From assembly GCA_050178135.1 (NCBI GenBank), contig JBFXGJ010000049.1, forward strand, positions 1 through 12,673: DNA of 12,673 nt. The letters run 5' to 3'. Position 1 is the first letter of the stretch, and the number at the start of each line of letters is the position of its first letter. Of the stretch, positions 7,381 through 12,673 are shown piece by piece. The position numbers were made by a program, and so were the translations under genes. The notes under the pieces were generated by a model. It saw nothing but the letters and a program-made list of their open reading frames with translations, made no database searches and was not told the origin of the DNA. This DNA comes from UBA288 sp050178135 (GTDB taxonomy: Archaea > Halobacteriota > Methanomicrobia > Methanomicrobiales > Methanospirillaceae).

Positions 7381-8454
7381 ATGCCGGTGGCCTTCGACGA
7401 GAAAGACCTGGCCCGGTTCCCCTTTTTACTGGAGGCCCAGGCGAAGATTGCCGGCTCCCAGCTCAACCAGCTCGAGTCCTTTCTCGCGTCCGACGTCGGT
7501 GCCCGCATCATCCAGAGGGCGACCGACCGGATCGAGGCCGCGCTCACCATTCCGCCGCAGGGACAGAATGACCATTTCCGCCTCTCCCAGGCGGAGACCT
7601 CGAACCCACTCGAGTCGCTCTACACCTACGGTATGGCACGGATCATCGCCTCCTGCCTCGGTGACCGCAGCGCGATCGAGCGGCTGATTTCGTACGAGTC
7701 CCGCCGGTCCTCCTTTTTCCTGATGAGTGACGAGTCGGATGAGACGGCGGAGGCGGACGCCGCGAAGAGCGAGGCGGTGGCCGCCCAGCTCGGCCTTTCT
7801 CTCTCCGAGGGCACTGTGGCCGTCCCGGCATACGTTGAGATGGTGGCCGGCCTGCGGGAGCCCCTCTGGCGGCTTGTCAACCGGGAGGTGCACAGGGGGC
7901 TCGTCCGCGTCTATCCGACCGAGCTCGAAGTTCTCCTGCGGGAACGTATTCGAGTCGTGATCCGGGCGCGAGGCCTCCCCCCGGTACCCCCCGAGGTCTG
8001 CGTCCTCCTTGCCTCTTCGATCGAGCACCTGACCGCGGTTCTCCAGGCGCAGATGCTCAGGGATCTTGGTCCGGTTGACGAGTCGCGGTACCCGCCGTGC
8101 ATGAACGCCCTCCTCGCCGCGCTGCTGTCGGGGAAGAACCTGACCCATATGGGCCGGTTTGCCCTGACTGCGTTCCTCCACACGATCGGGCTCTCGACGA
8201 CCCAGATCGTCGAGGTCTACCAGCGGTCGCCGGACTTTGACATCGAGAAGACTCTGTACCAGGTCGAGCATATTTCGGGTCGCTCTGGAACCGAGTATAC
8301 GCCGCCGTCATGTGCGACGATGCTGACGAACGGCCTCTGCGTGGGCCAGGACGGCCTCTGCGAGAGGATCGGCAGCCCTCTCGGGTACTACCGAAAGAAG
8401 AAGAAGAGGACCCTGCCCGGCGAACGGCCGGACCTTACGCCATCTTCTGATTGA
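7381..8454 (+). CDS. priL: DNA primase large subunit PriL
   Basis: This 357-residue protein is the regulatory iron-sulfur subunit of the archaeal/eukaryotic-type primase, partner of catalytic PriS, which is not in this window. The N-terminal helical domain is followed by a C-terminal Fe-S domain with four Cys in the expected arrangement: Cys240 (YPPCMNALL), Cys311 (PPSCATM), Cys320 (NGLC) and Cys327 (DGLC), with the family stretch DFDIEKTLYQVEHISG before Cys311. The ATG at 7381 has GGGAG five nt upstream. A longer in-frame start at 7192 lies wholly inside pcn and encodes a Ser/Arg-rich out-of-frame peptide, so it is rejected. An acidic stretch (about residues 116-133, SDESDETAEADAAKSEA) looks like a flexible loop. 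The end is very basic (KKKKR) and its last 20 bp overlap the 3' end of a small antisense gene. Confidence 0.95.
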   Translation: MPVAFDEKDLARFPFLLEAQAKIAGSQLNQLESFLASDVGARIIQRATDRIEAALTIPPQGQNDHFRLSQAETSNPLESLYTYGMARIIASCLGDRSAIERLISYESRRSSFFLMSDESDETAEADAAKSEAVAAQLGLSLSEGTVAVPAYVEMVAGLREPLWRLVNREVHRGLVRVYPTELEVLLRERIRVVIRARGLPPVPPEVCVLLASSIEHLTAVLQAQMLRDLGPVDESRYPPCMNALLAALLSGKNLTHMGRFALTAFLHTIGLSTTQIVEVYQRSPDFDIEKTLYQVEHISGRSGTEYTPPSCATMLTNGLCVGQDGLCERIGSPLGYYRKKKKRTLPGERPDLTPSSD

Positions 8455-8611
8455 TCACGTACCCCGCTCCGCTCATGATGACGAGGAAGAGGACGATGGC
8501 GAGCAGGTACGCCGGGCCTGCGGACAGCACGAACGGAAGGCCGACGATCAGGATGATCATGAGGACCAGGGCGACAACACCGATCGCGAGGTCGAGGAGA
8601 CGGGGATCCAT
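8435..8611 (-). CDS. 58-aa two-helix small membrane protein
   Basis: On the minus strand, ATG at 8609-8611 to TAA at 8435-8437 encodes 58 residues starting MDPRLLDLAIGVVALVLM and ending YVINQKMA. Two hydrophobic segments (about residues 8-30 and 34-54) are separated by a short SAGPA turn, so a helical hairpin is predicted. The only charges are at the ends (D2, R4, D7 and K56). The uninterrupted hydrophobic pattern ended by proper start and stop codons, and a TATA-like element whose centre is about 26 nt above the ATG, argue that it is real although very short. It converges on priL and overlaps its last 20 bp. No function can be assigned. Confidence 0.65.
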   Translation of the reverse strand: MDPRLLDLAIGVVALVLMIILIVGLPFVLSAGPAYLLAIVLFLVIMSGAGYVINQKMA

Positions 8612-8633
8612 CCCTGTACCAGTTATCCTGCAG

Positions 8634-8640
8634 CATTAAG
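8634..8640. promoter_or_regulatory. TATA-like element between two divergent small genes
   Basis: CATTAAG on the plus strand (CTTAATG on the minus) is the only AT-rich patch in the 71-nt gap between the 58-aa gene and the 115-aa gene. Its centre is 26 nt above the minus-strand ATG (8611), which fits a leaderless start, and 46 nt above the plus-strand ATG (8683), which fits a 20-nt leader. It may serve either strand or both. Confidence 0.3.
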
Positions 8641-8682
8641 TCTGTATCGAACTGGACCCCCGCCACACAAACCCCATGTAGG

Positions 8683-9030
8683 ATGAGCGACCATCACTCC
8701 GCCATGGAGATCACCGAGACCCTGCGGGGCTTTCTGGAGAGCGGTGACGACTGGGAGCGGAAGCCCACATCGGTGCCGGGTGTCTTCCTGATAAAACTCC
8801 CAAAGACTCGAACGCGCCCCGCTTCACTGGCCCTGGAACTGAACCCGATCGGCGAGGGGGGTCTCCCGATCAAGCGGAAGGGGATCATGATCATGAACTC
8901 GAATGACCACGAGGCCTTCCGCACCCTCCTCGAGAACCCGAAGATCAGGACTGTTCTCGCTGCGATCGAGGAACTCTTCCCCGAGCGAAAGCACCAGGGG
9001 AGGCCTGCGAACGACGTCGTCGAGATATAA
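8683..9030 (+). CDS. Conserved-looking 115-aa protein of unknown function
   Basis: The protein is 115 residues, soluble, with no signal or membrane helix. It looks like one small alpha/beta domain: an N-terminal helix (about residues 8-19, MEITETLRGFLE), strands around VPGVFLIKLP and LALELNPI, a GGLPIKRKGIMIM segment, and a C-terminal helix over DHEAFRTLLENPKIRTVLAAIEELF. It resembles small uncharacterised archaeal proteins with a DWERKPTSVPGVF-like core, but I cannot name a family. The ATG at 8683 has only a weak TAGG upstream; the in-frame ATG at 8704 (MEITET) is a good alternative, trimming seven polar residues. Third-position GC and the lack of a sensible alternative frame support coding. 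nudC overlaps or abuts its 3' end, so they are probably co-transcribed. Confidence 0.75.
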   Translation: MSDHHSAMEITETLRGFLESGDDWERKPTSVPGVFLIKLPKTRTRPASLALELNPIGEGGLPIKRKGIMIMNSNDHEAFRTLLENPKIRTVLAAIEELFPERKHQGRPANDVVEI

Positions 9031-9853
9031 CCCGGTACCGTTCGCGGTCGACTCCCTCGATACGACCTTCCTTCCGGGAGCGCCTGCCGGTGGCGACACG
9101 GCGCGCTACATCTACCTGCAGGAGGACTGTGTCCTCTTCGATCGCGGGAGCGGCACGATTCTCAGCCCCGCGTCACCGCCGGAAAGAGCCGCCCCACCCC
9201 TCTTCGTCGGGCGGCTCAATGGGTATAGTGTCCATGCAGTTCTCCTGCCGGGCGATTCGCAGGTTCCCGCCCCGCTCGAGCCGGTGGGGCTCCGGGCGCT
9301 CCACGGGATTATATCTGCCGAAGAGGTCGGTTGCGCCTCGCGTGCAGTACAGCTCGCCGGGTTCGATACAGCGCACCGGTTCTGTGGGCGGTGCGGGTGC
9401 CGGACGGTTCCGAGCCAGGCCGAACACGCCCGTGTCTGTACAGGCTGCGGCGCGACGGTCTACCCACGGCTCTCTCCAGCGGTGATCGTCCTGGTCAGGC
9501 GGGGCGACGAGTGCCTGCTTGCTCGCTCCCCGAGGTTTCCCCCTGGAATGTACTCGGCGATCGCCGGCTTCGTTGAGCCGGGCGAGACACTCGAGCACGC
9601 AGTGCAGCGCGAGCTCACCGAGGAGTGTGGCGTGCGGGTGAAGAACCTCACGTACGTCGGCTCCCAGCCATGGCCGTTCCCCCACTCGTTGATGCTCGGG
9701 TTCATCGGCGAGGATGCGGGGGGCGAGCTCCGGGTCGACGGCGTCGAGGTCGTGTCGGCCGGCTGGTTCCATCGTGACCGCCTCCCGGTCCTCCCGTCAC
9801 CGGGCTCGATCGCCCGGTGGTTGATCGACTCGTTCGTGTTCGGGGAGCGCTAA
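8903..9853 (+). CDS. nudC: NADH pyrophosphatase NudC (Nudix); start uncertain
   Basis: The enzyme splits NADH/NAD+ into NMN(H) and AMP, and bacterial NudC also decaps NAD-capped RNA. Numbered from the ATG at 8903 (316 codons), it has a zinc ribbon (Cys161, 164, 179, 182), a perfect Nudix box from Gly222 to Val244 (GX5EX7REUXEEXGU) and SQPWPFPHS at 254-262, the motif that marks NADH pyrophosphatases within the superfamily. All metal ligands are present, so it looks active. The first 41 residues are Arg/Ser-rich and lie inside the upstream gene; homologous-looking sequence begins only near NPVPFAVDSL (position 9029), leaving about 275 residues, a normal NudC size. No ATG, GTG or TTG occurs in frame between 8903 and a GTG at 9284, which would remove the N-terminal domain. 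The true start is unresolved: 8903, a non-standard codon near 9030, or a sequence error. Confidence 0.9.
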   Translation: MTTRPSAPSSRTRRSGLFSLRSRNSSPSESTRGGLRTTSSRYNPVPFAVDSLDTTFLPGAPAGGDTARYIYLQEDCVLFDRGSGTILSPASPPERAAPPLFVGRLNGYSVHAVLLPGDSQVPAPLEPVGLRALHGIISAEEVGCASRAVQLAGFDTAHRFCGRCGCRTVPSQAEHARVCTGCGATVYPRLSPAVIVLVRRGDECLLARSPRFPPGMYSAIAGFVEPGETLEHAVQRELTEECGVRVKNLTYVGSQPWPFPHSLMLGFIGEDAGGELRVDGVEVVSAGWFHRDRLPVLPSPGSIARWLIDSFVFGER

Positions 9854-9866
9854 CACTCGCGCGTAT

Positions 9867-9886
9867 CCCCGCTCTCAGGAGCGGGG
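9867..9886. terminator. 7-bp perfect hairpin at the nudC / FBPA/P-like convergence
   Basis: CCCCGCT (9867-9873), a 6-nt loop and AGCGGGG (9880-9886) form a perfect GC-rich stem between the two convergent genes. It includes the TGA of the minus-strand gene (9875-9877) and begins 13 nt after the nudC stop. There is no T-run on either side, so it is not a classic intrinsic terminator; it may stabilise 3' ends or separate the convergent transcripts. Confidence 0.35.
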
Positions 9887-10798
9887 TTGGACGGTCGAAA
9901 AGGGTGCCATCAGCCGCTGCAGGCGCGAGAGTTCGAGGCACTCGCGCCGTACATGGTCGAAGGTCGGGTCGTCGAAGAGGTCGGCGGGCCCGACGAGCCG
10001 GCCGGCAGTCACCTGGAACCCGAGACAGCAGCAGCGGGAGAGTCCGTCGCCCTCTCCGCCGAAGGCATCACAGACGGCGACCGGGAAGAGGACGGTACCA
10101 GTGTCCGCCAGGGGGGTCATCGCGGCGCGGAGCCACTCGCCCGTGAGCGGCAGGCAGTCGTGGCCGGTTGTCCCGATGAGGGCCGAGCCGCCGGGGGAGG
10201 CGGACGAGACGACGGCAACCGCCTTATCCTCCGGGGTGAAGACGCGCCCTACACTCCGGCTCGTGCCGTCGCGGAGGGCCGCCAGGAGGGCGATGGTTCC
10301 GCCGGGTGTCCGGAACCGTTCGGGATGGTCTCCCGTGAGCTCGAAGACGAACCCTTCACGCAGGGCCGGGTCGTCCGCAAGGCGAGGAGTGCCGAAGGGG
10401 TCGGCGAGTAACCGGCAGAGGAGTGGGGTCCAGGCGCCGGGTCCGGCCCGGTCGGTAATGAAGACGAGGATCCCCGTGCCTGTATCCGCGAGTTCGATCG
10501 TGGCACAGCTCGCCTCCATCCTTTCCCCGCTCATCTCGAGCCCTCGGTTCCGGGCTACGCCCCGCCCCGCCTCGAAGACCTCTCCTATGAGCTGCCGGAC
10601 GGTTGCCCGGTCGGTCGGTCTGTGCGTCGCGATGGCCGCCACCGAGCCGCCGCACCGCGTGACGAACGAGTCGGTGAGACACTCCGCGTCGTGGTCCTTG
10701 AGGCGTCGAGCGACCTCCTCGAGCACGCGGGGGTGGGCGCGCCCCCGGCCCGGGAAAGTCCCGAGCGCCGCCGACGCAACCGTGACCGCACCCGTCAT
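9875..10798 (-). CDS. Divergent class V FBPase / FBP aldolase-phosphatase-like protein
   Basis: This 307-residue protein is related to archaeal FBPA/P, the bifunctional FBP aldolase/phosphatase (usually about 360-390 aa). Shared segments are FVTRCGG..IATH (45-59), DRAGPGAW..PLLCRLLADPF (116-135), REGFVFEL (147-154), GRVFTPEDKAVAVVSS (184-199) and CLGFQVTAGRLVGPADLFDD (258-277). By recalled alignment, key residues are missing: the N-terminal Asp of KADIG is Ala11, the GDD pair is Gly51-Ser52, the GQDL stretch is absent, and the GKDDP motif with the Schiff-base Lys and an Mg-binding Asp is replaced around GTTGHD (209-214). One Asp (116) is kept. It is also about 60-80 residues shorter and has a CCC run (256-258). 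The ATG overlaps the fbp stop by 4 bp (ATGA), so it is translationally coupled. It has no internal stop and codon use like its neighbours. It is probably a pseudoenzyme or has a new function; the family call is likely, the activity doubtful. Confidence 0.72.
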   Translation of the reverse strand: MTGAVTVASAALGTFPGRGRAHPRVLEEVARRLKDHDAECLTDSFVTRCGGSVAAIATHRPTDRATVRQLIGEVFEAGRGVARNRGLEMSGERMEASCATIELADTGTGILVFITDRAGPGAWTPLLCRLLADPFGTPRLADDPALREGFVFELTGDHPERFRTPGGTIALLAALRDGTSRSVGRVFTPEDKAVAVVSSASPGGSALIGTTGHDCLPLTGEWLRAAMTPLADTGTVLFPVAVCDAFGGEGDGLSRCCCLGFQVTAGRLVGPADLFDDPTFDHVRRECLELSRLQRLMAPFSTVQPRS

Positions 10799-11682
10799 CG
10801 GCAGACGTCGGTGAGCCGGCAGATCACCGAGCGGCTCCCGATGTAGATCGGGACCTTCTGGTGGACCCGCTCGGGCTGCACCTCGAGCAGGAGCCGCTCA
10901 CCGTCCGTGCAGGTGCCGCCGGCGTCCTGGGCAATGAACCCCATCGGGTTCGCCTCGAAGAGGAGGCGGAGCTTCCCCTCCTTCCCGGGGAGGCAGGGAT
11001 AGCAGTACACTCCCCCGTAGGTGAGGATCTGGTGGAAGTCCGCGACGAACGCGCCCGAGTACCGGAGTTTTCCCCCGCTCTCCTCGAGCCCGCAGATGAA
11101 GGTGCGGTGGTGTTCGGGCCATGTTGACCGTGAGCCGCCAGAGCCGAAGAGCTTCCCCTCGGGCATTCGGACGTCCTTCTTGAGGAGGAGGTACTCCCCC
11201 GACTCCCGCTGGGCGAAGATCTGGACCCCCTCGCCCACCGAAAGGGTCAGGGTCGTCATCGGGCCGTAGAGAAGATAGAACGCGGCCACCAGGTTCTTTC
11301 CCGGCTGGAGGACCGGCCCGTCGCAGATCCCGACGATTGTGCCGACCGCGAGGTTCACCGAGACGAGCGAGGAGCCGTCGAGCGGGTCCATCACGACTCC
11401 CAGGGTGCCGCGTGCATTCGGGAACCGGCTGAGCTCCTCCTGCTCCTCAGACGCCAGCTCGGCGGCGAGCCCGGAGGCCCCGATGACGCGGGTCAGGTGC
11501 CGATCCGCCCAGATGTCCATCGCCGCCTGCTCCTCACCGGAGACGTTCTCGGTCCCGACATAGGCCTGGTTCGTGATGAAGGCCGCCCGGATTGCCGGTG
11601 CCTGGTCAGCGATCAGCTCGATCAGGTCCTTGGTGTCCTCGGACGCGGCCGTTCCATCGAGGTACTCACGGAGTGTGACCAT
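10795..11682 (-). CDS. fbp: Class I fructose-1,6-bisphosphatase
   Basis: This 295-residue enzyme hydrolyses fructose 1,6-bisphosphate to fructose 6-phosphate, the committed step of gluconeogenesis. Class I signatures are clear: ASEEQEE with metal-binding Glu79/Glu80, MDPLDGSS (98-105) with Asp99 and Asp102, RYSGAFVADFHQIL (207-220), and LLFEANPMGFIAQDAGG (240-256) with Glu243. All catalytic metal ligands appear present. It is shorter than the roughly 330-aa bacterial and animal enzymes, mostly at the N-terminus where the AMP site lies in the mammalian form, so AMP inhibition is doubtful. The ATG at 11680-11682 is chosen: it gives MVTLREYL and has GAGGT five nt upstream. A GTG at 11692-11694 overlapping the aldolase stop is less likely. 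It is the middle gene of the aldolase-fbp-FBPA/P-like operon. Class I FBPase is uncommon in archaea, where class IV and V forms are typical. Confidence 0.95.
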   Translation of the reverse strand: MVTLREYLDGTAASEDTKDLIELIADQAPAIRAAFITNQAYVGTENVSGEEQAAMDIWADRHLTRVIGASGLAAELASEEQEELSRFPNARGTLGVVMDPLDGSSLVSVNLAVGTIVGICDGPVLQPGKNLVAAFYLLYGPMTTLTLSVGEGVQIFAQRESGEYLLLKKDVRMPEGKLFGSGGSRSTWPEHHRTFICGLEESGGKLRYSGAFVADFHQILTYGGVYCYPCLPGKEGKLRLLFEANPMGFIAQDAGGTCTDGERLLLEVQPERVHQKVPIYIGSRSVICRLTDVCR

Positions 11683-11690
11683 GGTCGACC

Positions 11691-12611
11691 TCACGGGCAG
11701 GGCTCATTCAGGAGGGTGACCGCCTCGTCGACGGTCTTATCCTCGACCGTGATCGCGTAGATTGCGTTGCACATCGCGACAGCTGCCGCGAGAGATTTCT
11801 GGTGGATGTTCCGGCCTGTTGCGTTCCCGGAGGCCCCTCCGGTATGGATCTGGTCGTAGAGCCCCTGGAGGAACTTCTTCTCGTCGGTCGAGGAGCCGCC
11901 GGCGCAGACCACCTTTGTCCGGCCCGCGGCACGCGTCACCTCGCGGAGGAGTTCGGCGGAGCTGGCACCCTCCTTCTTCGGTGCATTCACCTTGACGAAG
12001 TCAGCCCCGAGGGCCGATGCGACGCCGGCGGCACCGGCGATCAGGTGCGGGTCCTTCTCGTCCTTCACCGCCGCCCCGCGGGGATAGATCCAGAGGACAA
12101 CGAGGAGCCCATAGTTGTGGGCCTCGCAGATCGCTTCGGCGGCCTCGCGGAGCATCTGCGCTTCGAACGTGGAACCCAGGTAGATCGTGTATCCAACCCC
12201 CGCGATCTTCAGGCCTGAGCGATCGCGGAACTTGGCGACCTGCTTGACCGACCAGAGGGCACCGGAGAGGGGGTCCTGCTGAGCGGTCTTGACCAGGTGC
12301 GTCTTGGAGTTGAGCTTGACAAGGTACGGCACGTCGGGGTAGTCCATGCCGTACCGTGCGACCAGCCCGAACTGGGTCGCAAAGACCCCGATCCTCCCCT
12401 GGTTGGCGATCCGGAAGAGGTGCTCGGGGTCAGCGTCGTCATCGTGGATCCCCTCACCATAGAAGTCATCGTTCAGGTGCTCGACCTTCTGGTCGCCGGC
12501 AAAGAGCATCAGGCGTCCGCTGTCGCGGGTCACCAGCCGGAAGTTGTCGATATAGGTCTCGCGGGCCTTCGACGGTACGTCGCATGGGACAAAGACCTGG
12601 TTCGCAGCCAT
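11691..12611 (-). CDS. DhnA-type class I aldolase, probably FBP aldolase
   Basis: This 306-residue TIM-barrel protein belongs to the DeoC/DhnA (FbaB-like) aldolase group that uses a lysine Schiff base. Visible family segments are GDQKVEH (39-45), GYTIYLGSTFEAQML (140-154), WIYPRG (174-179), ADFVKVNAPK (203-212) with Lys207 the likely Schiff-base lysine, CAGGSST (236-242) and GGASGNATGRNIHQ (258-271), a phosphate-binding-type loop. The family also includes the related enzyme of the archaeal aromatic amino acid pathway (ADH synthase), but the neighbouring fbp, 8 nt downstream, supports FBP aldolase feeding gluconeogenesis. The ATG at 12609-12611 gives MAANQVFVPCDVPSK. An upstream TTG at 12635 would add a hydrophobic LLVLLV leader that overlaps the promoter and is rejected. 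Confidence 0.88.
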   Translation of the reverse strand: MAANQVFVPCDVPSKARETYIDNFRLVTRDSGRLMLFAGDQKVEHLNDDFYGEGIHDDDADPEHLFRIANQGRIGVFATQFGLVARYGMDYPDVPYLVKLNSKTHLVKTAQQDPLSGALWSVKQVAKFRDRSGLKIAGVGYTIYLGSTFEAQMLREAAEAICEAHNYGLLVVLWIYPRGAAVKDEKDPHLIAGAAGVASALGADFVKVNAPKKEGASSAELLREVTRAAGRTKVVCAGGSSTDEKKFLQGLYDQIHTGGASGNATGRNIHQKSLAAAVAMCNAIYAITVEDKTVDEAVTLLNEPCP

Positions 12612-12631
12612 GCTTACCAGTAGCACCAGAA

Positions 12632-12641
12632 GCAATAAAAC
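12632..12641 (-). promoter_or_regulatory. TATA-like promoter of the gluconeogenic operon
   Basis: Read on the minus strand, GTTTTATTGC is centred about 26 nt above the aldolase ATG at 12611, so a leaderless or nearly leaderless transcript is expected. It is the only promoter-like element seen for the three-gene operon, since the internal junctions are 8 nt and a 4-bp overlap. The last 32 bases of the window hold no recognisable gene. Confidence 0.45.
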
Positions 12642-12673
12642 CTGTGCTGGTTCAGTTCATGCACCCGTCGCTG

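Noticed and set aside
7426..8271. 281-codon minus-strand open frame inside priL
   Set aside because: priL is firmly identified by its four Fe-S cysteines; the antisense product shows no family features.
8451..8639. 62-codon plus-strand frame opposite the 58-aa gene
   Set aside because: Its product is Arg/Thr/Met-rich without structure, whereas the minus-strand frame gives a coherent two-helix membrane protein.
12612..12635. TTG start giving the aldolase a hydrophobic LLVLLV leader
   Set aside because: It overlaps the TATA element, and the family is cytoplasmic; ATG 12611 fits.

Overview
The window is GC-rich archaeal chromosomal DNA. It encodes archaeal replication proteins (the PCNA sliding clamp followed directly by the primase large subunit), has TATA-type rather than -10/-35 promoters, and has several start codons about 26 nt below a TATA-like element. 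The gene set (pcn-priL, an archaeal-type RlmE, a DhnA-type aldolase with an FBPase, LemA/DUF2207) and the base composition suggest a methanogenic euryarchaeon, most likely of the Methanomicrobiales (Methanoculleus-like). That placement is an inference from gene content, not a database match.

Layout, left to right. Positions 1-95 hold the last 30 codons of an unidentified plus-strand gene, followed by a T-rich terminator-like stretch. Positions 163-612 encode a secreted, lipid-anchored single-domain rhodanese. Positions 687-3086 are a two-gene LemA / DUF2207 membrane-protein operon, the second protein ending in a glycine-rich tail. A convergent block on the minus strand (3116-6480) carries asparagine synthetase (asnB), the molybdopterin/tungstopterin-cofactor radical SAM enzyme moaA and the rRNA methyltransferase rlmE. 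moaA overlaps the 3' end of rlmE, while asnB appears to have its own promoter. rlmE diverges from the replication pair pcn-priL (6624-8454) across an intergenic region with a 9-bp direct repeat. Beyond priL lie a previously unlisted 58-aa two-helix membrane protein on the minus strand (8435-8611), a 115-aa protein of unknown function, and a NudC-type NADH pyrophosphatase whose start codon is hard to place.

The right end (9875-12611, minus strand) is a tight three-gene operon, transcribed right to left: a DhnA-type class I aldolase, a class I fructose-1,6-bisphosphatase, and a shortened relative of the archaeal bifunctional FBP aldolase/phosphatase. The first two would supply the triose-phosphate to fructose-6-phosphate steps of gluconeogenesis. 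The third keeps the fold signatures of its family but appears to have lost most metal ligands and the Schiff-base lysine. It is the most interesting item here: a candidate pseudoenzyme coupled by a 4-bp stop/start overlap to the enzyme that would have replaced it. Apart from it, and some small genes and regulatory details, the window is mostly housekeeping. No CRISPR array, tRNA, rRNA or insertion sequence was seen.
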